Shown: positions 25,828 through 33,664 of the stretch, in pieces
Position numbering within the stretch: position 1 is the first letter of the stretch
How the letters are laid out: each line of letters opens with the position of its first letter
NCBI GenBank assembly: GCA_002371215.1
Contig: DFGL01000064.1
Span: forward strand, 1 to 39,930
Direction: 5' to 3'
From: Ruminococcaceae bacterium UBA3751
GTDB taxonomy: Bacteria > Bacillota > Clostridia > Oscillospirales > Acutalibacteraceae
DNA length: 39,930 bases
The notes under the pieces: model-generated
The model's input: the letters and a program-made list of their open reading frames with translations, nothing else
Databases searched by the model: none
What the model was told of the DNA's origin: nothing
Position numbers and translations under genes: made by a program

Positions 25828-26904
25828 TCAATCTCCGTTATAGTAATTTAATAATTCTTCTGCCTGGATGAGTATTTCCCACCCTGATTCTTTCATATTT
25901 TCATAAGTATCCGTTCTGTTAAATGAAAGATATTCCAGCGCTTTTTTTGCCCATTCATACGCAGGACTTTCGATTGAAAGGAATACGGTTGAATCAAGCA
26001 CAACAACTTCATCTGTAACTGAATCAGACAGAAGCACGGGCAGTCCTGCAGCCTGAGCTTCAACAACTGAAACGGGAAGCCCTTCTCTGACAGACGGAAA
26101 CAAAAACAAATCACACATTTGTAAAAGCATGCTGACGTCGGACCTGAAGCCGAGATAGATAACCCGTTCGGTTATTTTAAAGCGTTTTGCAAGTTCTGTT
26201 AGCTCGCTGTTATTCTCGGCGCCTATAAGAACCAACCTGGAATCCGGATGGATTTTACAGATTTCGCTGAATATCTCTAAAATAAAACTATGATTCTTCT
26301 GAGGAATATCCGTTCTTCCTATATGTCCCAGGACGAATGAATCTCCGATATTGAAGGAAGCTCTTACTTCTTCTCTTTTTTCAGGATTGAAAGAATATGC
26401 TTTAGTATCAATAGCGTTCTTTAATACCGTATAGTGTTTATTCCCGTACCATATTTTACCGGATTCTTTGGAACAGGCAAACTTATCGCGGATAAAAAAT
26501 TTTGCATAATACGAAAGAATTTTATTTCTCAAAGAGCTGCTTTTCAGAGAATACTCAGTTGTGTGAGAGTGAACGCATATTTTATTAATCCCCGATTTCT
26601 TAGCAGCAGGAGCAATAAACACAGCAAAATGCGGAGCGTGAATATGCAGCGCCTGCCATTCGCCCTTATGGCTTTTAAAAAAAGGCGCATATTTTTTCGT
26701 CAGCAAATCTTTGGGCGACGGTCTGTCAACCTTAAAAACCCTACCGCCGAGCGCTTCAATATCCGCTTTTCTGTTTTCATCGGTCTCCTGAAAATACAGA
26801 ACGTCAAAAACAACATTTTCAGGCATTGCCTTTGCGTAATTAAGAATAACGCTCATTACGCCGTTGGCAACTCCTATATCGGGAATCATATGTAATATTC
26901 TCAT
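25828..26904 (-). CDS. GT4 glycosyltransferase
   Basis: 358 residues, family 4 GT-B fold. RILHMIPDIGVANGVMSVIL at the N-terminus, HIHAPHFAVFIAP, LKNAIDTKAYSF, LGHIGRTDIPQKNHSFILEI and FPSVREGLPVSVVEAQ with the EX7E pair are visible. The C-terminal half is close to both halves of the tandem GT4 protein encoded next (for example EAQAAGLPVL and the NHSF-LDVF-like segment), so it is part of the same amplified family. Its stop lies two bases before the start of the tandem gene. Donor and acceptor unknown. Confidence 0.91.
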   Translation of the reverse strand: MRILHMIPDIGVANGVMSVILNYAKAMPENVVFDVLYFQETDENRKADIEALGGRVFKVDRPSPKDLLTKKYAPFFKSHKGEWQALHIHAPHFAVFIAPAAKKSGINKICVHSHTTEYSLKSSSLRNKILSYYAKFFIRDKFACSKESGKIWYGNKHYTVLKNAIDTKAYSFNPEKREEVRASFNIGDSFVLGHIGRTDIPQKNHSFILEIFSEICKIHPDSRLVLIGAENNSELTELAKRFKITERVIYLGFRSDVSMLLQMCDLFLFPSVREGLPVSVVEAQAAGLPVLLSDSVTDEVVVLDSTVFLSIESPAYEWAKKALEYLSFNRTDTYENMKESGWEILIQAEELLNYYNGD

Positions 26905-26916
26905 ACTATCATCTCG

Positions 26917-28032
26917 TTATATCTCGTAAATCTCTTTTAATTCATTAACTACGTTAATATCTTTAAACGGCTCTGCAAGCCTGATTGAATTATCGGCAAA
27001 ACTATTCAGTTGAGAAAGCAGCGATACAATTCGCTGTGCATATCCGTTGTAATCATCGGGTTGTACAAGATATCCGTTTTCACCGTTTTTAACAAGCTCG
27101 CGGTGACCTCTGTTATCGGAGGCAACAACCGCTCTGCCGGAAAGCATCGCTTCAAGCACGTTCATCGGCAGACCTTCGCGGTAGCTGCAGGTTATAAGCA
27201 GGTCGCAAGCTGCCATATAAAGCGGGAGTTCCATTGTATAACCGAGAAGCTTAACCTTTTCCTCCAGCGCATTTTCAGCTATAAGGCGTTCAAGGTTTTC
27301 CTTTTCAGGTCCGTTCCCGGCAATCAGCAAAAGAGAATCGGGAATACTTCCGGTTACCTTTTTCATTGCCATAACCGCTGCCTTCTGGTTTTTATTGGGC
27401 AACAGCTCGCCTACATTGAGTATTATTTTTGTATCCTGAGAATACCCAAGTCTTGCTCTCGCTGCATTTTTATCCTCATCGCTTAGCGGAGTGTATCTTG
27501 ACGAATTTGCGCCAACGCCGTGAATATAACAGACCTTACAGTTAAACTTAGCTTTTGCAAGCGCATAATCTTCTTTCGTTATAGTTATAAGCTTGTCCGT
27601 AAACCTTGAAAAGAATTTTTCAATCGGATAAAAAATCAGCCAGTTTTTAAAGGGCGCGCCTTTATAAAAGTGAAAGCCGTGGGCGGTATAAAAAATCTTT
27701 GTGCCCCGCTTACGGGTCTTTAAGGCTGCGATTCTTGTAACAATTCCGCCGACGGGCGTATTGGAATGAATAACAGCAAAATCTTCCCCGTTGATAATTC
27801 TTTTTAATTCTTTATAAGCAACAATGTTTTTCGGATTAAACGGACTTCTGAAAAACGGAATATCATATACCTTATCGGCATATTCCATTTTTAATCCGTT
27901 TTTCTCCGCAAGGTTATCCCTTGCTGCAACATACACCTCATAACCGTTTTCCTTAAGCATTTTCATAAGCGGCTTATGAAACTGGCATATATGGCTCTGC
28001 ATCGTTGCCGTAATAAGTATTTTTTTACTCAT
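26917..28032 (-). CDS. GT4 glycosyltransferase (EpsD-like)
   Basis: 371 residues, family 4. It differs from the other GT4 proteins here and resembles EpsD: KKILITATMQSHICQFHKPL, FFRSPFNPKN, HSNTPVGGIVTRIAA, FYTAHGFHFYKGAPFKNWL, SRFTDKLITITKEDYALAKA, and SYREGLPMNVLEAMLSGR with the EX7E pair. EpsD-type enzymes usually add the second sugar, right after the priming transferase. Its position as the first glycosyltransferase gene behind the priming enzyme fits this. It overlaps the dehydrogenase gene by eight bases. Confidence 0.92.
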   Translation of the reverse strand: MSKKILITATMQSHICQFHKPLMKMLKENGYEVYVAARDNLAEKNGLKMEYADKVYDIPFFRSPFNPKNIVAYKELKRIINGEDFAVIHSNTPVGGIVTRIAALKTRKRGTKIFYTAHGFHFYKGAPFKNWLIFYPIEKFFSRFTDKLITITKEDYALAKAKFNCKVCYIHGVGANSSRYTPLSDEDKNAARARLGYSQDTKIILNVGELLPNKNQKAAVMAMKKVTGSIPDSLLLIAGNGPEKENLERLIAENALEEKVKLLGYTMELPLYMAACDLLITCSYREGLPMNVLEAMLSGRAVVASDNRGHRELVKNGENGYLVQPDDYNGYAQRIVSLLSQLNSFADNSIRLAEPFKDINVVNELKEIYEI

Positions 28033-28933
28033 TTAAATATCTATCCATATTTTTCTTTATAACTTCAAACATTCTTTCATTATTATTTTCGCCAATGAAT
28101 GAGGTGTGCGGCGTGAGGATAACGTTTTGCATATCCCACAGCGGAGAAGCCTCGCTCAGCGGCTCGGTTTCAAATACGTCAAGCACTGCTCCGCCGATAG
28201 TTTTCTCCTCAAGAGCAGTAACCAAATCATTTTCATTGACAACGGCGCCTCTTGAAAGATTTACAAGAACCGCTGTATCTTTCATCATTCTGAATTTTGA
28301 AGCGTCAAATAAACCCTTTGTTTTTTCGGTTAACGGCGTTGACAAAGCGACAATATCCGCCGATTCAAGCCTTTCATCAAGTAAATCAAGCGGGTACATC
28401 TCTTCATAACTCTCACAGTAATACGGAGAAATATCTATTCCGTAAACCGTTACGCCAAAAGCACTCAGTCTTTTTGCTATTTCAGTACCTATACTTCCGG
28501 CGCCGACTATCAGAGCTTCCTTACCGTACAGTTCAAGCAATCCCCGATGTTTGTTCCATTTATGAGCTTTCTGATTTTCAAAATAGAATCCGGACTGCTT
28601 ATAAAGTTCAAGAATTCCGCACAGTGCAAACTCCGCCATCGGAATACTGTATACGCCCCGTGCATTAAACAACGTAATGCCCTTTTGTTGAATATAATCA
28701 AGCGGCAGCCTGTCAAGACCTGCTGAAAGCGCCTGAATATACTTAAGGCTTTCAAAATCTTTAATATCGTTATTCACAAAAAGCGAATTGCATATAACGG
28801 CGTCAAATCCGCTTACGTCAGTATCAAGCTTAACCCTCTCATCCTGAACAAAGGTTACATCAAAACCGACGGACTTAAAATATTCAATTTGCTCATCAGT
28901 GTACTTAAACGCACCTGTAATCAGTAATCTCAT
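28025..28933 (-). CDS. D-isomer-specific 2-hydroxyacid dehydrogenase
   Basis: 302 residues with the family's two-domain layout. The NAD-binding domain has EALIVGAGSIGTEIAKRL near residue 140; catalytic positions are the arginine of VNLSRGAVVNENDL, the glutamate of LDVFETEPLSE and the histidine of ILTPHTSFIG. All three are intact, so it should be an active NAD(P)-dependent oxidoreductase interconverting 2-keto and D-2-hydroxy acids. The substrate is unknown. It overlaps the aldolase gene by four bases, so the two likely act in sequence, for example the aldolase making a hydroxy-keto acid that this enzyme reduces. A D-lactate or glycerate role for general metabolism is less likely given the operon. 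Confidence 0.9.
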   Translation of the reverse strand: MRLLITGAFKYTDEQIEYFKSVGFDVTFVQDERVKLDTDVSGFDAVICNSLFVNNDIKDFESLKYIQALSAGLDRLPLDYIQQKGITLFNARGVYSIPMAEFALCGILELYKQSGFYFENQKAHKWNKHRGLLELYGKEALIVGAGSIGTEIAKRLSAFGVTVYGIDISPYYCESYEEMYPLDLLDERLESADIVALSTPLTEKTKGLFDASKFRMMKDTAVLVNLSRGAVVNENDLVTALEEKTIGGAVLDVFETEPLSEASPLWDMQNVILTPHTSFIGENNNERMFEVIKKNMDRYLNE

Positions 28934-29739
28934 TTTACTATCCTGTTAATTATTCGGGTTGTTTCGTTATGTTTTTCGGTGAAGAATTCGCGGGGTTGAG
29001 ACGCGAGGAATTCTTCGTATTTTCTGTTTGCGGTATAGCGCTCAGCCATAGCAGCTTTGAATTCGTCAAAGCTTTTGAAATCATCGGGCTTACAGAAAGC
29101 GCGGGAAAGAATTACCATTTCCGAGCCGATACGGTAATGTTCTGCGAAGATATTCTCAGCGGGAAGATCTATTTTTTTACCCACACTGCCAACTCCGCCT
29201 ACTCCGAAGCGTTTACCCTTCTTTTTAATAATCTCTGCAAGCCTGTCCACAGTACCGTCAACAAAAAGCTCAAACAGAAATCTTTTATTCTGAGATATTT
29301 TCAAATCGTTAAGTCCTATATGAATTTCATCGATACCGTTCATTGCGGCAACAGCCTCGCAGCAATTTGCAGCTTCATCAGTTTCAAGCAGAGGAACAAC
29401 CTTTACCCTGCCGTTAACCAAAGCTAAAAAACGTTCTATATCATCAACAGCTCTCCACATAGGGAGCATAATTCTGTCAGCACCTGCATTGACAACGGCG
29501 TCAATTTCCGCTTTGCTCTCCTCATACAAAGGATTAATCCTGACGAGAAATTCTGCATTATTAACGGCTTTTCTTACCGCTTTAACGTCATCAACGGTGT
29601 GATAATTCTTAACGGTATCCATTGGCTGACGCTCCGCCTTGCCGATATGCTCCAAATCAACAAATACCCTGTCAATTCCGATTAAGTCTGCAACTGCGGC
29701 AACCTCAGGTTCATTAGTAATATAGAAATATTTAAGCAT
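28930..29739 (-). CDS. HpcH/HpaI-type aldolase
   Basis: 269 residues of the HpcH/HpaI aldolase/citrate-lyase family PF03328, a TIM-barrel metal-dependent aldolase. RVFVDLEHIGKAE near residue 25, LVRINPLY with the substrate-binding arginine near 66, ADRIMLPMWRAVDDI, VVPLLETDEAANCCEAV with the metal-binding glutamate, and EIHIGLNDLKIS with the metal-binding aspartate match the family. Members join pyruvate or a keto acid with an aldehyde, or cleave such products. Placed between the priming transferase (8-base overlap) and a 2-hydroxyacid dehydrogenase (4-base overlap), it probably supplies an unusual carboxylic acid for the polysaccharide. The length is close to the usual 250-270. Confidence 0.86.
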   Translation of the reverse strand: MLKYFYITNEPEVAAVADLIGIDRVFVDLEHIGKAERQPMDTVKNYHTVDDVKAVRKAVNNAEFLVRINPLYEESKAEIDAVVNAGADRIMLPMWRAVDDIERFLALVNGRVKVVPLLETDEAANCCEAVAAMNGIDEIHIGLNDLKISQNKRFLFELFVDGTVDRLAEIIKKKGKRFGVGGVGSVGKKIDLPAENIFAEHYRIGSEMVILSRAFCKPDDFKSFDEFKAAMAERYTANRKYEEFLASQPREFFTEKHNETTRIINRIVK

Positions 29740-30370
29740 CAGTAGTTACGCTTTCTTCTTTTTCATCCTTAATTACAGTTTCTCCGTGATTAAGATTATC
29801 CTCATTTTTCAGCACCTGAAAAATCGTTTTAAAGAATATCTTAATATCAAAGGCAAAGGAACAATTATCAACATACTCAACGTTGAGACGGATTCTCTCA
29901 TGCCATTCAACCTCTTTGCGGCCGTTAACCTGAGCCCAGCCCGTCATACCCGGTCTCACTTCAAACATTCTGAGCTGCTCGGGAGTATACTCACTGAGCT
30001 CCCACGGATGATATGTAAGAGGAGGACGGGGGCCGATAAAGCTCATATCCCCTTTCAGGATATTAATGAGCTGCGGCAGCTCGTCAAGACTTGTTGCCCT
30101 GAGGATTTTACCCACCTTGGTTACACGCGGGTCGCCCGCAAAGGAATACTGCCCCGTTCCCATATTCTCAGCGCCGACGCACATCGAACGGAATTTGTAT
30201 ATCTCAAAGGTCTTTGCGTTAAGACCAATACGAGTCTGACGGAAAAGCACTTCGCCCTTACTGTCGAGCTTAATCAACAGAGAGATAAACAGTAAAAGAG
30301 GAGAGAGAATAAGTAAGAGCATAAGGCTCAGACAAATATCAAGAACTCTTTTAACGTGATTTTTGTACAT
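29732..30370 (-). CDS. Priming sugar-1-phosphate transferase (undecaprenyl-phosphate PGT)
   Basis: 212 residues of the Bac_transf family PF02397, the small monotopic phosphoglycosyl transferases related to PglC, EpsL and the C-terminal part of WbaP. One N-terminal membrane segment (about residues 10-32) is followed by YKFRSMCVGAENMGTG, TSLDELPQLINILKGDMSF, IGPRPPLTYH and RPGMTGWAQVNGR. The DE pair of the catalytic site is in TSLDELPQ. It links the first sugar phosphate to undecaprenyl phosphate, starting the repeat unit. It is the first gene of the 30-kb operon, behind a strong promoter and an AGGAGG site. The sugar transferred is not determinable. The last 20 residues are acidic. Confidence 0.93.
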   Translation of the reverse strand: MYKNHVKRVLDICLSLMLLLILSPLLLFISLLIKLDSKGEVLFRQTRIGLNAKTFEIYKFRSMCVGAENMGTGQYSFAGDPRVTKVGKILRATSLDELPQLINILKGDMSFIGPRPPLTYHPWELSEYTPEQLRMFEVRPGMTGWAQVNGRKEVEWHERIRLNVEYVDNCSFAFDIKIFFKTIFQVLKNEDNLNHGETVIKDEKEESVTTDA

Positions 30371-30375
30371 AGCTT

Positions 30376-30381
30376 CCTCCT
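30376..30381 (-). promoter_or_regulatory. Strong ribosome binding site of the operon's first gene
   Basis: On the minus strand the sequence reads AGGAGGAAGCT then ATG at 30370. AGGAGG is a full match to the anti-Shine-Dalgarno sequence, five bases before the start. Confidence 0.85.
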
Positions 30382-30405
30382 CTAATAATATAATAATGCT
30401 AAATT

Positions 30406-30434
30406 ATTATAATATATATTAAGTAATAAGTCAA
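30406..30434 (-). promoter_or_regulatory. Sigma-A promoter of the polysaccharide operon
   Basis: On the minus strand TTGACT (30429-30434) is followed by a 17-base spacer and TATAAT (30406-30411). This differs from the sigma-70/sigma-A consensus by one base in the -35 box. Transcription would start near 30399, giving a leader of about 30 bases before the ATG at 30370. It is the only clearly consensus promoter seen ahead of the 29-gene unit. Confidence 0.85.
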
Positions 30435-30445
30435 TTTAAAATTTT

Positions 30446-30468
30446 AAGCAGAGGCTAAACCTCTGCTT
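30446..30468 (-). terminator. Hairpin at the end of the murC transcription unit
   Basis: A perfect 9-bp inverted repeat, AAGCAGAGG / CCTCTGCTT, with a 5-base loop. On the minus strand it is followed by AAAATTTTAAATTG, so the U-tract is poor. The TAG stop of the FliB-like gene lies in the loop. It sits between that gene and the polysaccharide operon promoter, where a terminator is expected. It may be weak or leaky. Confidence 0.5.
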
Positions 30469-31423
30469 TAAGTAGTTTTATTAAGTTTTTTACTGTAAGA
30501 CATTCTGAAGTTTTAAGAAGATTCAAATATCTGTCCATATTGTACTGAGAATGCTCAGTTTCTTTTGACCAGAGATGAAGCGTCCACGCGTCGCCGCCGA
30601 TATACGTTGCAATAAGAACGCCGACAGCAGCCATTTTAACTGCACAAAGCGCGTCACAGTCGCCTTCAAGCACCGAGGCAAGAAAATACTTATAAATAAA
30701 ATACATTGCAATATTTTCATTAAAAACAGTATTATCAACAGCTTTTATCTTTGCGTTCTTAACCTTCTCCTCCCATTCGGGATTGATAAGCTCAGGATTT
30801 ATAAACACGTCAAAGAACCCGGTTTTACAGTCTGTTACAGCTTCAGAATCGGGAATTAAATCATTACATAGTTCAAGTACGGAAATTAGCCTTTCGCGAA
30901 TATGGAGCGCTCTGTTTTGCAAAATGTCTATTATCTCTTTGCGTCTTTTTTTAAGAAAAATAAAAAGTTCAGGGTCTATATCGTTAAGTAAGGGAAGCTC
31001 GCCGTTTACCTCTTCATCAAACTCCCATTTATCAAGCGCATACATCATATCGGCGGCAACGGGACAAGAGAACGAAATCCCCATTTCCCTTGTCCCGCCG
31101 AAGTTATTAGTAAATCTCGGAAAATTACGGCAGGTAAAAGGAGTATGCTCTTCTCCGATAGCAATATGCATATCGCAAAGGTTTTCGCTGTTTAAAAACG
31201 GGCAACGTTTTTTAGGAGCAAGTGAGAAAATAGTGTTACCGAATTCGTCCTTGTCAAGCACACTGTCTATTTTCTTTTTAATGTCAAGCGAGCTGTCCAG
31301 AGAGGAGTAATAAGCAAGAGAGTCACCGTCTGCGTCAACCTCCCAGCCCTGGCAGCAGCTATCGGGGCAAGCGCCCGCGATACATTTAAAATCCTTATAA
31401 AAGCTCGGTTTTATAATCTTCAT
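30455..31423 (-). CDS. Cysteine-rich FliB/YkgJ-type protein (putative flagellin lysine-N-methylase family)
   Basis: 322 residues. Near the N-terminus is KCIAGACPDSCCQGWEVDAD, then KRCPFLNSENLCDMHIAIG and PFTCRNFPRF, followed by SCPVAADMM. The C-x4-C-x3-CC and C-x8-C pattern is that of the YkgJ-like cysteine-cluster family, which includes FliB, annotated as a flagellin lysine methylase. These cysteines probably bind iron-sulfur clusters or zinc. No flagellin or other flagellar gene is present, so the actual target is unknown. ATG at 31423 overlaps the CYTH gene end by 29 bases. The stop codon lies in a hairpin loop that may end the transcript. Third gene of the murC unit. Confidence 0.78.
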   Translation of the reverse strand: MKIIKPSFYKDFKCIAGACPDSCCQGWEVDADGDSLAYYSSLDSSLDIKKKIDSVLDKDEFGNTIFSLAPKKRCPFLNSENLCDMHIAIGEEHTPFTCRNFPRFTNNFGGTREMGISFSCPVAADMMYALDKWEFDEEVNGELPLLNDIDPELFIFLKKRRKEIIDILQNRALHIRERLISVLELCNDLIPDSEAVTDCKTGFFDVFINPELINPEWEEKVKNAKIKAVDNTVFNENIAMYFIYKYFLASVLEGDCDALCAVKMAAVGVLIATYIGGDAWTLHLWSKETEHSQYNMDRYLNLLKTSECLTVKNLIKLLKAEV

Positions 31424-32132
31424 ACGCTATTCCTGCAAGATGGCTGTTTTTATATCTTCCGTCCTCGGTTACGTCTCTGATTACCTTTATTTCGGGCGGG
31501 AGTGAGTATTTATCATTTTCATTTTTGAGTTCAATTTCAAGGAGCGCAAACCCCTTTAAAAAGTCAAACACGTCAAGTTCAAAATACTGTTTTTCATAGA
31601 AGAAACAATATCTGCTTTTGATAATAGGGTGCTTTTTTGGATTCGCCTTTTTAAGTAATTCGCAATAAGCTTTTTCATCAATTCTTCTTTCAAACTCACT
31701 TGAAACCGTGGGCGAAAGCCTTATTTTAACCGTTTCAACAAACGAAACGGCGTTTTCCATTTTTCTTTTTCGTATACGCCTTGAGCAATCCTCATCAGTC
31801 AGATAAACCTGCTCAATATCAGCTTTAAAAGGGTTGTATTTTTTCAGCGCTTCAAAATCAGGGGCTTTAATCAGAAACTTCTTTTCACACTCAATATTTT
31901 TAAAGAGAAAAGCTATTTCCTCTTTAAGCTCTTTGATATTATTTACATATCTTATATGGGGGTGCCCCGTCCATGCTTTTACTGCATTTTCACTTACGGG
32001 CGCAACTAAAAAGGCTGCGTCAAACCTGCACCATTCCTCGGGCGCAGTTCCCCTGTCTGAGGGGATAAAGGTTATCTCACAGCCTTCACGCTTATATTCT
32101 GTTTTACTGTCGGAAATTAACGCAATATTCAT
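31395..32132 (-). CDS. CYTH-domain protein with N-terminal extension
   Basis: 245 residues from the ATG at 32132, which overlaps the murC stop by one base (TAATG). The frame stays open 40 codons upstream inside murC, but this part is basic and unlike the family, so it is excluded. Residues 78-245 show CYTH (triphosphate tunnel) positions: ECEKKFLI, RIRKRK, TVKIRL, FERRI, KSRY, FELDVF and LLEIELK. These charged residues line the tunnel that binds triphosphate or pyrophosphate groups with a divalent metal. The first 77 residues match nothing I recognise. Known relatives include inorganic triphosphatases and class IV adenylate cyclases. Function here is unknown. Confidence 0.75.
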   Translation of the reverse strand: MNIALISDSKTEYKREGCEITFIPSDRGTAPEEWCRFDAAFLVAPVSENAVKAWTGHPHIRYVNNIKELKEEIAFLFKNIECEKKFLIKAPDFEALKKYNPFKADIEQVYLTDEDCSRRIRKRKMENAVSFVETVKIRLSPTVSSEFERRIDEKAYCELLKKANPKKHPIIKSRYCFFYEKQYFELDVFDFLKGFALLEIELKNENDKYSLPPEIKVIRDVTEDGRYKNSHLAGIAYEDYKTELL

Positions 32133-33520
32133 TAAGCCTGCTCTTTTTCCTTCATTTTTTTGCACATCATACGCGCAACCTTGTAAACGTCTCCGCAACC
32201 GAGAGTTATAACCAAATCTCCGTCTTTGGCATTTGTGCATACATAGTCGCATATTTCCTCAAAGGTATCAAACTGAACGGCACCGTCAATTTTACTGCTT
32301 AAATCGGTTGCTTTAATGCCAATGGTATTAACCTCTCGCGAGCCCATAATTTCGCTGATTACGCACTTATCGGCAATAGACAGAACCTCAGCAAAGGAAT
32401 CGAGATGCTTTGCCGTACGGCTGAAGGTAAACGGCTGATGCACCGCCCAAACGCGCTTATAACCCATATTTTTTGCAGCCTCAAGAGTAACCTTAATCTC
32501 TGCGGGATGATGAGCATAATCATCGGCAAAGGTAACGCCGCAGTACGTTCCGAGAAGCTCAAAACGCCTTGACGCACCGACGAAAGCCTTGAGTCCTCTG
32601 CATATGCTTTCAACATCAGCGCCGCTCTCATAAGCCGCTGCAAACGCACAAAGAGAATTCAGAACATTATGCTTTCCGGGAACGGAGAGCTCAACTTTGG
32701 CTACAAATTCACCGAAATGGTAAACATCGTATTCACTATGGAAGCCGCCGTTTGAGGTGTAGTTTTTTGCAACCCACTCATTGCCGTCGTTTTTGCCTAT
32801 TGAAATCATCTTTTTACCCTCAATGCCCTTAAGGGTATCAACGGTATTCTCGTCGTCGCCGTTATAAATAATAGTTCTTGTAGTAAGCTCTGCGAACTTT
32901 CTGAAGGCTTTTTTTATACCGTTGAGGTCGCCGAAAAAGTCAAGATGGTCCTCGTCTACGTTGAGCATAACGCAGATATCGGGATTCATATGCAGGAACG
33001 TATTATTAAACTCACAGCTTTCGCACACAAAGTTCTGGCTGTTGCCGTATCTTCCGTAGGCATCAATAACAGGAAGCTTGCCGCCTATAACAGCAGAAGG
33101 GTCAAGCCCCGCTTCAAGCAGCACCTGAGTTATCATTGAGCTCGTAGTCGTCTTACCGTGAGTACCGCAAACGCCGATACAGTTAGTGAAAAGTCTGCTT
33201 AAAGCTCCGAGAGCCTCAGCTCTTTCAAAGGTTGGAAAATTTGCTTTAGCATATTCAAGCTCTTCATTGCCTGCAAGAATTGCGTTGGTATAAATTACGA
33301 GTTCAACGTCGTCGGCAATATTCTCTTTGACCTGCCCGAGAAATACCTTTGCGCCGTCTTTTTCAATACGTCTGAAGGTTTCAGTATCATTATTATCAGA
33401 GCCGCTTACAGTATATCCGAGAGAGAGAAGAATCTCCGCAATAGGACACATACCTGAGCCGCCTATACCTATAAAATGTATCTTCTTAACGCTTTTTAAA
33501 AGCTCATCAATATTCTTCAT
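32132..33520 (-). CDS. murC: UDP-N-acetylmuramate--L-alanine ligase MurC
   Basis: 462 residues, normal MurC size. It joins L-alanine to UDP-MurNAc with ATP, the first peptide step in peptidoglycan precursor synthesis in the cytoplasm. HFIGIGGSGMCPIAEILLS near residue 15 is the UDP-binding loop, CGTHGKTTTSSM near 118 is the ATP loop, CESCEFNNTFLHMNP and NVDEDHLDFFG carry metal ligands, and FADDYAHHPAEIKVTL is typical of the C-terminal domain. A GGAG site precedes the ATG at 33520. It heads a three-gene unit, divergent from dpaAB. Confidence 0.97.
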   Translation of the reverse strand: MKNIDELLKSVKKIHFIGIGGSGMCPIAEILLSLGYTVSGSDNNDTETFRRIEKDGAKVFLGQVKENIADDVELVIYTNAILAGNEELEYAKANFPTFERAEALGALSRLFTNCIGVCGTHGKTTTSSMITQVLLEAGLDPSAVIGGKLPVIDAYGRYGNSQNFVCESCEFNNTFLHMNPDICVMLNVDEDHLDFFGDLNGIKKAFRKFAELTTRTIIYNGDDENTVDTLKGIEGKKMISIGKNDGNEWVAKNYTSNGGFHSEYDVYHFGEFVAKVELSVPGKHNVLNSLCAFAAAYESGADVESICRGLKAFVGASRRFELLGTYCGVTFADDYAHHPAEIKVTLEAAKNMGYKRVWAVHQPFTFSRTAKHLDSFAEVLSIADKCVISEIMGSREVNTIGIKATDLSSKIDGAVQFDTFEEICDYVCTNAKDGDLVITLGCGDVYKVARMMCKKMKEKEQA

Positions 33521-33549
33521 CAGATGTCTCCATAAAAATTATTCAATAT

Positions 33550-33555
33550 ATTATA
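33550..33555 (-). promoter_or_regulatory. Possible -10 box of murC
   Basis: The minus strand reads TATAAT about 30 bases before the murC start. No good -35 box is found 16-18 bases upstream. The AT-rich context makes chance a real possibility, so this is tentative. Confidence 0.35.
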
Positions 33556-33579
33556 CATCAAATGAATTCAAAAATAAAC

Positions 33580-33606
33580 ACTTTTTTCAATATATTTCAT
33601 AATATA
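33580..33606 (+). promoter_or_regulatory. Putative sigma-K promoter of dpaAB
   Basis: The plus strand has AC at 33580-33581, a 16-base spacer, and CATAATATA at 33598-33606, matching the sigma-K pattern AC-N16-CATAnnnTA. Start of transcription would be near 33613. The dipicolinate synthase genes of Bacillus subtilis are known to be transcribed by sigma-K in the mother cell, so this fits the gene. The AT-rich intergenic sequence raises the risk of a chance match. Confidence 0.6.
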
Positions 33607-33612
33607 TAAAAG

Positions 33613-33644
33613 GCAGCGCCTTGCCGTGTTATACGGCGCACTGC
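33613..33644 (+). other. Hairpin in the dpaA leader
   Basis: GCAG-CGCC (33613-33620) can pair with GGCG and CTGC (33635-33638, 33641-33644) with a two-base bulge; an alternative inner stem GCCGT/ACGGC is also possible. It lies just before the GAGGTGA binding site. No riboswitch class is recognised. Confidence 0.4.
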
Positions 33645-33664
33645 AAAACTGCTGAGGTGATAGA

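Noticed and set aside
26434..26895. Open frame of 153 codons on the plus strand
   Set aside because: It is antisense to a well-supported GT4 gene; composition is that of a mirrored frame.
27010..27486. Open frame of 158 codons on the plus strand
   Set aside because: It is antisense to the EpsD-like GT4 gene and has no recognisable features.
29786..30295. Open frame of 169 codons on the plus strand
   Set aside because: It is antisense to the priming transferase gene, which has all family motifs. No binding site or similarity supports it.
30783..31310. Open frame of 175 codons on the plus strand
   Set aside because: It lies wholly opposite the cysteine-rich FliB-like gene, whose protein has clear family motifs; the antisense product is Ser-rich without recognisable domains.
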